Made by a program: the position numbers and the translations under genes. Of a DNA stretch of 64,000 bases, positions 1 through 10,752 are shown piece after piece. The DNA lies in contig OY540810.1 of assembly GCA_961205875.1 (NCBI GenBank), positions 4,898,001-4,962,000 on the forward strand, read 5' to 3'. The notes under the pieces were generated by a model. It worked only from the letters and a program-made list of their open reading frames with translations, was not told the origin of the DNA and did no database searches. This DNA comes from Sialis fuliginosa (taxonomy: Eukaryota; Arthropoda; Insecta; Megaloptera; Sialidae). Numbering within the stretch: the stretch's first letter is position 1; every line of letters starts with the position of its first letter.

Positions 1-99
1 ATTTTAATGTTAAAAAACGTTTATTAATAATATATTTTTGAATCTTCATATTTACAAAATGAAACTAAAACGTAATTTTCATTTTTCTTTTAATATAAT

Positions 100-450
100 G
101 AGGAAGTTATATGATCATTTCTGAAAATAGAAAAATATTCCGATTTAAAAATTTCCACATGATCTTTCCATTTCAGGTCATGAAAAACACTTCTTTTCAT
201 GTCTGTCTATCTGTCTCCTGAATCCTTGTCACACACATAACTCATAAACTCCTGAAATATTGGGTCTGGGTGGGATGGTTTCCTAAAATTGTTCTTTTTG
301 TTCTTCAAAATATTTTAAGAACAACGCATGCTACATTAAATTTTTATAGAATTTTTTTTCTTCGGTAAAAAAAATATTTTTTTTGTATAAAACAAAAGTT
401 ACTATAAAAAAAGTCATTAAAACTTTAATATATCATTACAACTTTAATGT
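100..450 (-). repeat. ACGG/ACAG-tract interspersed repeat, copy 1
   Basis: Minus-strand copy of a family also present at 47105-47915, 60915-61165 and 63100-63815. The shared core on the sense strand reads as a stretch encoding 'FMSYxCDKDSGDR' followed by ACAG/ACGG repeats and an AAATGGAAAGATCA-like segment; here it lies at about 125-240. The homology fades into T-rich DNA beyond about 370. No intact gene is apparent. The family identity is unknown to me. Confidence 0.7.
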
Positions 451-549
451 ATATCTCCCTTTACCGAATCTTCTTCCTAGAATTCTAGCCATCGTCAATA
501 GTTTGGATACAACGTGCTTTTAAACATATCATTTATGACGTAACATATA

Positions 550-1015
550 TATAGAGAGTGTTTCATAATTGAATGTCAATCTGTGCATGATTTTAAGAGA
601 AAAAGTTCATATTAACATAGGTTCGTTTTCGCTTTATTTTTGATATAAAGATGATCAAGATTATTTTGAAAAAATGTTTTTTTAATAACTCCGAAACTAC
701 ATTAGATGTTTTCATAAAATTTGGTGGGTGTAAACAAGGTGTAGAGACACATCTTTTGTGAAAAAAAAAATTTCAGTTTCAACCAGTGGTGTCCTAATTA
801 ATGTCACCTTATTTTATTAATGGTGCTTTATTTTGTGATAAAAAGATCTCCTGATTTTTTTCGTATCTTGAACTGTTTTTCAGTAAAAAATAAAGAACAA
901 TTATTTGTATGACCCTAAACTAAAAGCAGGCTGTTTTGATATCAATAATAATCAGTATTATAGATTTGACATATACATATGTCAATATTGACATTCAGTT
1001 ATAAAACATCCTGTA
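550..1015. mobile_element. MITE with 31-bp imperfect terminal inverted repeats
   Basis: Positions 550-580 and the reverse complement of 985-1015 match at 26 of 31 positions; the shared inner part is TGAATGTCAAT and the outer part resembles TATACAGGATGTTT. Both ends begin with TATA, so a TA target duplication is possible. The 466-bp length without a transposase frame fits a non-autonomous element; a Tc1/mariner-type TA preference is inferred only from the ends. Confidence 0.7.
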
Positions 1016-2130
1016 TAGTATAACAAAATTTAAACTTAGAAAATCACGAATGTATTACGAAACATTTTGATTAATATTTTCCAATAAAATTGTATAAAAT
1101 GAAAATAATAACCGTTGGTAATTTATCGATGTATGTATATTAAAATTCGTTAATAATAAACTCTTTTTGCAAATATATAGGTACCTATATAGTACACATT
1201 AAAAAAATATGATAAACAGATTGGTACGTCTATCAGTATGAATAGAATAATTTTCTTGAAATAATTTTTGTAACACAACAATAAAAAATTGTATTTCATT
1301 GTTATTAGTATTAATTAATAAGTATTTATAGACATTGATGAAGTAATCAGTACAGAAAACTCTTGGTATTTTTTTAATGCACGCCGAGGAATGTAAATGA
1401 TCTGAACAAAGTTTGTCATTTATAGCTCTTAAAGATGTTACAAAACTTTTATATATTAAACGCAAACAGTTCCATATGTTCGGGAAGATTTTACGAGAAT
1501 AGAATAAAAATTACGTTTTATGTCTTTCCGTTCTTTTAGTATTTTCTATGCAATTTATCAAACATGTTGAATGAATTTTTATGAGGTAACATTATAGTGG
1601 TTATTAGATCCGCATAAAAACTTATTTAAGTGTTTTATTATCGGGATAGTAAAAATATGAATTACTGATTTCAGATCAGGCAGTTTTTTTAATGTTAATG
1701 TATATACATATTATTATACAGGGTAAGTATTATCAGGTGGAATAAACTTGTACATTTGATTGAGAAAAATATTTCAAGCAATTGGCCCACCATTTCCTAT
1801 AATTACGCCAAATCTCAGCTTTATAGGTCAAATGATTCAGTAGCTAGAAGGCTGTGAGTGCTGCGACAGATACAGTGTTTTTTTTCCGAATTCAATACGA
1901 AACACTAAAAATGGAAAACCATTGCAATTTTATTTTGAAATCATTCACAGACCTTCAATAAAGCCTTTAATTTTATATTCTGTATTTCTATAAAAAAATA
2001 ATAATAACGTAAATTTTGAAGTTGAGTTCAAAATTAACGAACAATAAGTATTCAATCAACTAACGAAATGGTATACATACAACGTACAACAAATTAACAT
2101 CAGTGATTTCGTTTACAAAACAGAACTAGG
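1016..2130. other. No gene seen
   Basis: AT-rich DNA with no recognisable coding region. A TATACAGGGTAAGT-like stretch near 1718 resembles a transposon terminus, but I found no partner end. Confidence 0.5.
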
Positions 2131-2252
2131 GTGTATTCAAAATGGCGTCCCTCGTGGTTTTAGAGGGATATGCACAGGAAACATCCGTTGTCCAGCCCTC
2201 TCCTGGGACATTAACAGAGTCGGCTTTAAAAAAAACTCATAAATTCACATAA
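2130..2252 (+). other. GC-richer island with a 36-codon open frame
   Basis: In very AT-rich surroundings, 2130-2230 has many G and C bases and a short frame from ATG at 2142 to TAA at 2250. The start sits in an AAAATGGCG context, good for eukaryotic initiation. The predicted peptide starts MASLVVLEGYAQETSV and ends in a lysine-rich tail. I recognise no family. It may be a short peptide gene, an exon fragment or chance. Confidence 0.15.
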
Positions 2253-3300
2253 ACTTAATTAGTTATTAATACCATTTCGCTACTTAAATACTAGAATGAC
2301 TACTCTACAAAAGTATATCATTCTCTGAAAGGTAACAAAAAAAGATCGGAAAATTTATTAGTAAATTCATGAAATTTTTTACAGAATTCGATGAAAACAA
2401 ATGATGATATCAAGTAAGCAAAACCAAAATTAAAAATATTTGCCAAGGGACTTTCTTATACGTAACACTGAAAATAAAGAGTGTACGATATACGTGCATC
2501 TATTAAGTTTAATAAAAAAAAAACTTTTTTATATAAATTAAAATTTATATAAAACAACAACTTTCGTTATGAACATTTTTTTCTATGTGTCATTTAGAAT
2601 AAAATTTAAAATATTTCTTTATTTTTTTACATCAACAAAACAAAAATTATAGATATTAATATATAAAAAATGTTTTTAATATGCACCGTATAAAAAAAAA
2701 TTCGAAAAATATCAGACGAAAACACATTTTGATAACAAACTAGGTAAAACTAAATTTTCTTCGATCCTGTAAAAGTTTCAAAATTTTTACTGGAGGCTCA
2801 AATTTCCTATATTTAATCATTGTGTCATTTTTGCAATACATTTATATAATTTACATGTGCTGGATGTACAAAATAAAAATTTTTATTCTAAATATTTAAC
2901 TGCTTACAGAAAAAACATTTCAGTTTGCAGTGGGAAATATTGTGAAATTGAGTAACTTTTGTTTGAAAAATTTTCCTGTATGTAGATTAATATTCGAAAT
3001 AAAAATTAAAAATTCGGTATACCTAAGAGTAAAAAAAATCTTACGATGAATAAAACTAAAATTAAAATAAAAAATATAATACATTTAAAAAAACAAACAC
3101 TTATAGTGATTACTTGGCCCCAAGTGGCAACTGTCAAGGCACCAAAAAAATACACTTTAGTATATTAAAATTTAAATATTTGAAACTTCTTAAACTTGAC
3201 TCTGTGTTTCATCTTCACAACAAACTTTTCACCGAGTGTTCTAAATACTTACACAAATACAAGTTGAACAGTTATAAATACATTTCAGTATAGTTCAACG
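2253..3300. other. No gene seen; low-complexity AT-rich DNA
   Basis: Dominated by A and T runs. A GGGACTTTCTTATAC word at about 2449-2463 recurs at about 29971-29985 beside the CCTAA repeat, suggesting a shared repeat fragment. Confidence 0.5.
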
Positions 3301-3362
3301 TGAATCAGGAACACATTCTGTATTCCCTCAGTTGGTAACTTCGACTCCTGTGGGATTATGCA

Positions 3363-3387
3363 CTGTGGTCAACGCAAATGACCACAG
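3363..3387. other. 9-bp perfect hairpin
   Basis: CTGTGGTCA at 3363-3371 and TGACCACAG at 3379-3387 pair perfectly around a 7-base loop. Each arm carries TGTGGT, the runt-domain core, so it could also be read as paired inverted protein-binding sites. Confidence 0.35.
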
Positions 3388-3636
3388 GGAATAGTCTCTA
3401 GTGTGTTACGTAAATGCAGCCGCCTGTATACATAACATGTGTTCCAGTCATGGGTTTCGTGTATTCCTTTCTTTGATTTTGGAACTTGTGTGCAACTACG
3501 TACTATTGACTTGATGATTGGGTAAAATACATTTACATTTTTGATCGATTTGTTTACAATTTAGAGGGGTAAGAGGTTTTAACTTATTATTAGTTACGGT
3601 TTTTACTTCAGCCCCTCCACCAGAAAAAAATGGGCG

Positions 3637-3660
3637 TGACTGTGTTGGGATGCACAGTCA
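3637..3660. other. 8-bp perfect hairpin
   Basis: TGACTGTG at 3637-3644 and CACAGTCA at 3653-3660 pair around an 8-base loop. Function unknown. Confidence 0.35.
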
Positions 3661-3790
3661 AGGGATTGACGTGAATACGTTCAAAAATTAAAGTCTAGTC
3701 GTTTCTGGCAGTGGGGTTAAATAAAACTCAGACTCATGACGAAATTTAATATTTTTTGCTGACTTTTACGCGTGTTTTAGCCGAATTCAG

Positions 3791-3960
3791 ATTTTTTTTT
3801 TACTCACTAAAACTGGTTATATGTTTTGATTTGTACTTGTTCCTTGTAGATCTAATCAAGATCTATAACTTGGGACCAAAACAAGCGTGCTAGCTGTTCT
3901 GAGTGTCGAGCTGTACTGATTTTAAATTTATACTAGCGCGCAAAGTGATCGCTGCGCGTT
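3791..3960 (+). repeat. Local duplication, copy A
   Basis: About 170 bp diverged but clearly alignable to 4239-4410, in the same orientation. Shared blocks include TCTAATnnAGATCTATAACTTG, ACCAAAAC, TATACTGATT-like and GATCGCTGCGCGTTT. Copy A alone keeps a CGCGCA/TGCGCG hairpin near its right end. Confidence 0.65.
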
Positions 3961-4238
3961 TGTTGTAAATTAAAAACAAATTAAAATCAATAAAATTGAA
4001 AAGTTTGTCTATTAATTTAGGAAATGATGCGATAACTTTTTTCAATCTGTTCTTTGTATTCATATTGAGTATTCATTTTTTTTATTCATATTTAAAAAAC
4101 TTTAATCAAAAAATTAAAATAGTCGTTGCGTAGAGAATATATTCTTATTATAATGTTTTTTTTGCTTCAATGGAATTAATTGATATTTATAGGCAAAATC
4201 ATAAAAATACGAAATGCATTTTTTTTAAATTTAATATG

Positions 4239-4410
4239 AAGTTTTTCACTCATTAAAACTATATAGTTAAATGTTTTGTTTTGTATTTGTACCTCGTAGG
4301 TATATCTAATAGAGATCTATAACTTGAAACCAAAACCAGTGTGATAGCTAGAGTGTTGAACTATACTGATTGTAAATTTACGCTAACGTGAAAATTGATC
4401 GCTGCGCGTT
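4239..4410 (+). repeat. Local duplication, copy B
   Basis: Second copy of the unit at 3791-3960, displaced by about 450 bp. The right boundary is sharp: both copies stop being similar just after GCTGCGCGTTT. Sequence between the copies is unrelated, so this is a spaced duplication or two insertions of one small element, not a simple tandem array. Confidence 0.65.
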
Positions 4411-5140
4411 TAGCCCCCCTCCACTTGTACCGAATTTCCGCGGAGTGGCTCAATGTTTAATGAATACGGAACTATACTCCTGTTAGAATGATACCAAAAT
4501 CTTCCCAGTTGGACTAAAAACGTTATATCAAATTTCTGAAATACCTCGTATTTGACGTGAAACACTAAACGTTATTCACGTCAAAATTCTAATTTCACCC
4601 CTGATAAATTACAAATATATTTTGAATTGATAAACGGGAGCTAGTGTAAAGACGTTAATCGACAGTATACAAAATGTTTTCTAACGGTAGGGATCTAAAT
4701 TTGAATTTATTTATTATTCAGATTCGGTTCAAGTTTATATGCATTTAATTTAATTTTCAATGATCGCTTTTACTCCTTAAACTTGAGTTTGAACATAAAT
4801 ATAAAAAATACTTTCTTAATTTTGACTTAATCAACATTTACATATAGGTTCCGTATACTTGAGAAATTTTCTTTTTAATTATCTTTATTTCTAATTTAAA
4901 AAAATTCACAATTAATTTCAAAATTTGTCTCTTCTGCAATTATCTATGTGCAGAGTTTTTATTTTATTTTCATTGCCACCGTTTTACAAAACTGAATATT
5001 TTATTAAAATACAATTATATATTATGTTGTTTATACACATATAATAAGAATTTCTAGCAACGAAAATAAAACGTAATATATATTTATTATATAAAGCTTT
5101 TGCAGATTCGTGATCCACTAAAACAAAAGTAAACAAAAAA
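4411..5140. other. No gene seen
   Basis: AT-rich, with a short GC-richer patch at 4411-4455 (AGCCCCCCTCC). Confidence 0.5.
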
Positions 5141-5146
5141 AGCAAT

Positions 5147-5410
5147 ATGGACGTTTATTTTCGACGATTTCCTAAAACAACAGAGTACAATCACTCAATC
5201 ATCCCTGTCCCAAACAAATCTCAGCACACATTTAATGTATCGCGTGTTCGGGTCCCGGTTTTTTCTAAATCCTACCTACGCGGTCATCATTCATTCCTCG
5301 CGCACCACGGCCATGTCACCTGTCCAGGGTTTCCAGGTGAAGACATTAGCCTGAGTATTCCTCTATACTCTACACCAATACACATAAGTCGTATCGTTGG
5401 CGTCGTATAA
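5147..5410 (+). other. GC-richer island with an 87-codon open frame of unknown status
   Basis: The frame opens with ATG at 5147 and closes with TAA at 5408. The stretch 5240-5345 is notably GC-rich and contains the hairpin TCACCTG...CAGGTGA around 5316-5340. The predicted product (start MDVYFRRFPKTTEYNH, with a His-rich middle) resembles nothing I know. There is no signal peptide or membrane segment. It could be an exon, a regulatory island or chance. Confidence 0.15.
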
Positions 5411-5454
5411 AAACGTTTTGCGGAGAACCACAATTAAACAATAGTTCATAAAAC

Positions 5455-5735
5455 GGACAGTGTCTGTTTTATCGAAAATATCTGAACAAATTTTGATAAA
5501 AATAAATGATTTTTTTTATCTCAAGCATTTTTTATCTTCTTCGCACCGTTTCAAAAATAATTCGAAAAATTCAGAGATTGACAATAGTAAATATTCGTTT
5601 CCGTTTGTAAGATCGTTTTCAAAATTAAGAGGTTTTCTTTAGAAACGAAATTTAGTCGTAAATATAAAATTTCACCCTTCTATGCTTTATCACTTTTGAG
5701 TTACAACAATTATAGACCGACTGACAGACATCACG
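5455..5735 (+). repeat. Interspersed repeat family B, copy 1
   Basis: Alignable to about 30360-30640. Shared blocks are TAATTCGAAAAATT, AAGATCGTTTTCAAAA, a GTTTTCTT segment, TTGAGTTACA and a terminal run of GAC(A/T)GAC units. A weaker relative is at 54365-54640. The two frames here (5460 and 5736) are not gene-like. Confidence 0.6.
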
Positions 5736-5739
5736 GTGA

Positions 5740-6062
5740 AAATAGTTAGAATTGATTCATGGAAGATCAAAGAAAGTAAAAATTGTGTATTAAATCCCTA
5801 TAAACCACTTTTCTGGCAATTGAATATACTTTATCTTATTATCTTTCAATTCATTGTGACTTCTGACAATTTATTGAATTATTTCAAGTGTACAAAATAT
5901 CTTCTTTTCAAGACATTGATTGCTTATATCGGTAAGAAGCTTATCTGAAAACATCATTAAATTAACGTATATATCATATAAAACTTCGGAAATTCCATAT
6001 AGTATATTGCTGCATCTATAAAGAAAAATAAATAATATTTTTTATGTTAATAAGAATTCAAG
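5740..6062. other. No gene seen
   Basis: AT-rich sequence leading into the next MITE. Confidence 0.5.
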
Positions 6063-6633
6063 TAAGGTACTGGCAGCAGTTATGGCCGCTATAAGAGTAA
6101 GGTTTACTGTTTTTGTGATTGACGGACTTCTTTTTTGTAATACTCATAAACTCATGTTACTAATAAAACAAGTTACTTTATTTAATCAATATAATTATCA
6201 AAGTCTGCAAATATAGTTTGTTTTTTAAATTACAGCCTTTTATTTTGTTGACATTTTTTCTTCAGTAATGGATAAAGTAAAATCAGTAATGAGTATGCAG
6301 TAATGGACACTTGCTAAAGATTACAAAATGATAAGTACTACGACACAAAAAATATAAACAAGAGAATCGTCTAATTTGAAACAATGTAAAGCAGATGTTA
6401 TGATAATATAATAATTAATAAATAAATTATACTAATAATTAGTTTAAATGTCTACCATTTTGACACCTATTGGCCGATTGTCATCAAATCACGCTGTAAG
6501 ACAGTTAAATGTATATAGAATAATATTCAGAAATGGTAGAAAAGAAATATCAACAAATATTTCTTATACAGTACATTTATTTAAAAAATAGCCATTACTG
6601 GGGTTATATCCAAGACTGGTGCCAGTACCTTAT
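6063..6633 (+). mobile_element. TA-flanked MITE, AGGTACTGGCACCAGT family, copy 1 (near full length)
   Basis: The left end reads TAAGGTACTGGCAGCAGTTA and the right end is its inverted partner, ACTGGTGCCAGTACCTTA. A TA on each side fits a Tc1/mariner-type target duplication. This is the longest copy in a single orientation (about 570 bp) and serves as the reference for the others at 9695, 11933, 15727, 19102, 51262, 55748 and 59095. It has no transposase frame. The inner 45 bp of the right end (CCATTACTGGGGTTATATCC) is the most conserved segment in the family. Confidence 0.8.
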
Positions 6634-6639
6634 GTTGTA

Positions 6640-7155
6640 TATTTATTTATTTATTTTATTTGCTGTCCTACGATCGATGATACAAATACTTGAAAAATAC
6701 GAAAATAACTGATTTACTTTAAAAACCTCTCAATTTTCCCCCAAGTCAAGCCGTCACTGATAACATATACACACACGGAGTGATGACTGTACATATTCGC
6801 GTAGATTTGAACTGATGCATGGTTTCGTAGCGCTGTGGGATACCGGGTTCCATTGCCGCTGCCGGACATATCTTGATAGATTATTAAGAATGACTTTTTC
6901 TCTTACGTCGTTCTTATATGTTTCGTTATGTCTAAGGGTTTTACGAAACAGGTGGGTTATATAGATAAATTTAAAGGTTTCGAAAGAATACATATCAGTA
7001 TCAAGATATATGTATATGTGTACCTACATGTTTATATTCATATTAATAACCAATAAAATCATTATTGATTTTGTATGTTTTGTTTTTTTTTAATAATAAA
7101 AGATATTTTTAAAAACTAAATTGTTTTAAAAAAAAAGTAAAAAAAAATTTACGAT
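6640..7155. other. No gene seen
   Basis: AT-rich, with a GC-richer patch at about 6770-6870 lacking a convincing frame. Confidence 0.5.
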
Positions 7156-7167
7156 TAAGTATTTCAG

Positions 7168-7206
7168 CCAGGCCCGGATTTAGAAATTTGCCGCCCCTAG
7201 GCAGTT
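7168..7206 (+). repeat. Fragment resembling a conserved transposon terminus
   Basis: The words GGCCCGGATTTAG and GCCGCCCCTAGGCAG occur together. I know this pairing from MITE or hAT-type termini in many animals, but no second end is visible here. A related, reversed-looking fragment (GCTCTAGGCAATG) is at about 58325. Confidence 0.3.
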
Positions 7207-7324
7207 GCGAAAAATCTAAAATAAATAACAAATAAATGAAAAAATGTTGGGAGTTTTCTTTTTAACTAAAATTTAATTAATTATGTATTTATATTATAAA
7301 TTAAGATTAAAGTATAAGTAATTA

Positions 7325-7424
7325 CTAGGGTGGGTCAATTTATTTTACCGTTTTTTTCTTAGAATTGAGAGTACTTTCACGTAGAGGGGTAGCCGAGGTC
7401 GGTTGGAAAATTGATCAACCCTAG
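7325..7424. mobile_element. 100-bp MITE with inverted ends and TA duplication
   Basis: Starts CTAGGGTGGGTCAATTT and ends AAATTGATCAACCCTAG, with TA at 7323-7324 and 7425-7426. The inverted repeats are about 17-20 bp. The element is too small to encode anything; its TA target suggests mobilisation by a Tc1/mariner-type transposase. Confidence 0.7.
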
Positions 7425-7746
7425 TAATTTAAAATATTTATTAAACGAACAATTTGTTGCTAAAATTGAATGCATGCCTTAATGTACATTCTTCAGCTAT
7501 GTAAACAACTCAATGTCGAGTTTAAAGCGTGTATTGCATTGCGTGACGAAACATCGGTAATTAAAATCTGTACATATGTGATTTAGTATTCTATTAGAAT
7601 ACATGCATGTCGTTATTCAAATCATAAATGTCTAATTAAGAGCTGCAAATATTTACTAATAAGAAACCTTTAGCATGATTTGTAATTTTTTAACCTGAAG
7701 TAACATTTTTATTTAAGATTTTTTCATTTTTTTTTCAATTTTGTGG

Positions 7747-7965
7747 ATAATTAAAAAAAGATTATAAGACGTTATATTCAAAATCTTGAAATGATTCACC
7801 ACCTGAGAGCAAAGACATCGTCAAAATAAAATCAATTCATCGCGAGCGTAATTTAATGCTCGCACACAAAGTTAAAATTCGTTTTATTTTGACGATATAA
7901 TTACTCAGAGGTGGTTACTCATTTCAGGATTTTGAACTGAGCTTCTTATAATATTTTTTTAGTTA
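7747..7965. mobile_element. 219-bp foldback (near-complete palindrome)
   Basis: Left arm 7747-7855 and right arm 7858-7965 are imperfect inverted copies: ATTATAAG, CAAAATC(T/C)TGAAATGA, CCACCT and ATCGTCAAAATAAAA occur in one arm and inverted in the other. The turn is at a CGCGAGCG...TGCTCGC segment with almost no spacer. Foldback MITEs have this shape. Confidence 0.7.
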
Positions 7966-8436
7966 TGTATTTATTTACAAAATTTAGGTTTACTCGTGAT
8001 ATATAGATATACCTTAAGAAACGAAAAAAGTGTACAAAGGATACATAATAATAGAATTGATGTTGGTATATTTGATAACAGGTACAAGATACATTTAAAA
8101 TTTTAACAAATATCATTCCATATAGAACAATGGCTTTTAGTAAGTGTTCTGTGAATTTATAGAAGTTCTAAAAGGAAAATTTAATTAATTAAGTAATATA
8201 ATATTATTTGAGAGGCTCTCACTGAACAATTGAAACCATATTTCTAGACTAATAAAACACATAATAACAATTTTGAATTTCATTGTTAAATCCATTTTTA
8301 ATTTCCTTTATTTATTAAACTAGGTAATACTAATAAATATGATAGTTAATAAAAATTTAAAAAAATGTATGCCTGTCTTTTTTTTTTTTTGTTTGTTCAC
8401 TGTTAGAAAGTCTAAGAAAATAATTAGTTTGTGCTA

Positions 8437-8780
8437 GAGCTGGGTGCGGGCAGTGATTTTTTCGGGCCGTGACTCGACGTGAGAGTGAGCGATTTTCAAA
8501 TATTGAATCGTGAGCGTGCGTGATCGTGAGTATATTTCGAAGGTATCTTTTTTAAATATCTGTTACTTTATTTTTTTATTGTTTTGCTTGTTCTATATAG
8601 AAATGCAGTTTAGAAAAAATAATACGAATATAAATATCGCACGTAAAAAACATTAATTTTCATCATTTATAACAATTATATTAAATCGTGTCATGAGTGT
8701 GATACGTCGTGCACGATCGAGCGTGAGTAAAAAAATAGGATTCGTGAACGTGCGTGATCGTGAGCAAAAATTACCTACGC
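8437..8780. mobile_element. hAT-like MITE with subterminal CGTGAGCGTGCGTGATCGTGAG repeats, copy 1
   Basis: A 12-bp direct repeat TAGTTTGTGCTA lies at 8425-8436 and 8781-8792, immediately outside the element. The left end GAGCTGGGTGCGGGC resembles hAT termini, and the interior carries several copies of GTGCGTGATCGTGAG near both ends. The long interior is AT-rich and non-coding. hAT normally makes 8-bp duplications, so the exact border within the 12-bp repeat is uncertain. Related pieces are at 13063-13130 and 58524-58624. Confidence 0.55.
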
Positions 8781-8792
8781 TAGTTTGTGCTA

Positions 8793-9690
8793 TATTATAA
8801 TTCAATTAGATCAGACCCATATTAAGGAAAATATGCAATGGATAGTTTATAATAAAAATATATATATATAACAGAAAAAAATAATTAAATTTAGTTTTAA
8901 TGTTAATGTAATTAAATGAATATACAATTGACATTTTAAAATAAAACGTGTAAAAATGAAAATAATTTGATTTGGAAAAATACGCTTACTTTATTAATTG
9001 TTTCTAGTTTTACATTTTTCGTGTATCGTATTGAGGTAAGAATTTTTTTTTAATACGATTAATAAAAAATAAAAATTAAATAGACCCTAGTATTGAACCA
9101 TGGGAGATTCAAGTGTTAATTACAGTTTAGATCAAATATATAATGTGATAAACTACAAAAAGTATCTTATGTATCGTTAGGTTCAATTAGGTGATATTCT
9201 GAAATCCACCCGGACTATACTGGGTAAGCCAACTAATAAAATATTAAATTATTAAAAAATATGCAAAATTTGTGATATTTCAGATCTTGCACTTTATGTG
9301 AGTAAACTTTATTGTTGTTTTGATTCATCACATCGGTTAGTAACATATAACATAATAGATATCTTTACTTTATTTCAGTTTTATTTTATTGGAATATTAT
9401 TCTGGTTATAAATGTGCAATGAGGTGTTAAAAGATTTCAAAGAGAATCCGATAAGAAATAGTGGTGATATATAAATCATTTTCTCTATTGTTTTTATTCC
9501 ACACTTTGTTATTATACCTTTTTTTACAAAATATATTTGCTATTAGTTTAATAACATTTTCGTTGCTATTTTAATTTATTCTAAATATTTGAAAATGTAA
9601 CTTTAGGACAATCACTCATTTATACTCTCATAAATTATATAAATGTATTTTGTAATAAGAAATGAATAATGTATATTAACTATTTTTTAC
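8793..9690. other. No gene seen
   Basis: AT-rich with a short (TA)n run near 8860. No coding or repeat homology recognised. Confidence 0.5.
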
Positions 9691-9694
9691 TATA

Positions 9695-10016
9695 TGGAAC
9701 TGGCACCAGTTATGACCGCTATAAGAGCAAGGTTTACTGTTTTTGTGATTGACGGGTTTCTTTTTTGTAATTATCATGAACTCATGTTACTAATAAAACA
9801 AGTAACTTTTTATTTAATCAATTCAATTACCAAAGTCCGCAAATATAGTTTGTTTTTTCAATTATAGCATTTTATTTTGTTTATGTTTTTTCTCTAGTAA
9901 TGGATAGAGTAAAACCAATGATGGACACTTGCTAATCAAATCACGCTGTAATTTCAGTACATTTAATTAAAAAATAGCCATTACTGGGGTCATATCTAAG
10001 ACTGGTGCCAGTACCT
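9695..10016 (+). mobile_element. AGGTACTGGCACCAGT-family MITE, copy 2 (internally deleted)
   Basis: Left end GGAACTGGCACCAGTTATGA, right end ACTGGTGCCAGTACCT, followed by TA. Compared with copy 1 about 250 bp are missing between GATGGACACTTGCTA and the AATCAAATCACGCTGTAA block. Both ends are intact. Confidence 0.8.
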
Positions 10017-10019
10017 TAT

Positions 10020-10748
10020 ATGAATTTTCAGTTAAAGTAATAATGCAAATTCTAATAAAATGTAATTTATTTTTCACACTTCTACTAACGAATCAAAATC
10101 ATATAGGTGTTCTCAATTTTTTGCTCATTGTAATTTTACTTTACCATGAAATATTTTTCCTCATCTATCTCTAGAAGAATATCATTTTGATATTCGTTTT
10201 GACATTTTTCATCCAACGAGACAAAGCACATTATGATGAGAAGATTATTATATTCTTGCTTGTCCTTTGAAACAAATGATGTCTTTTCCTTTTATTTTCT
10301 ATTTTAGCTGTTCTGTTCTTTGATTTTTCGTGTAAATTTGACGACGATTACGTAAAAATGTATACATATATTCTTTTATTATAGTCACTTTTAAATTTAT
10401 AATTCATCTTCATTGTTTAAAAATATTTTTTTACTGAAAACGGTTCTTTGCAAAGTGAAATGTAGAATTTTACAATAGGTATAATGGTATAGTAATATAA
10501 TGATAACTTTCAAATGAAATTGAGCATTATGTGTCTGTACTCAAACGTATTAAGAATGACTATGAAAATAAAAATAATATAATATTTACAATAAAGGTAA
10601 ATTCTAACTACTGTCAATTATACATAAACGTTTAGTAAGGCACCCAGAACTCACTTTATGTAATTTTTATTAGCGTTATAAAACAATTATGTTGATATTA
10701 CTGAAAAATACGTTGTTTCAATTTGCGTCGCATTTTTCATGAATTGAA
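10020..10748. other. No gene seen
   Basis: AT-rich sequence without recognisable features. Confidence 0.5.
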
Positions 10749-10752
10749 TTAA

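Noticed and set aside
1718-1760. Transposon left end (TATACAGGGTAAGT)
   Set aside because: No inverted partner found within several kb.
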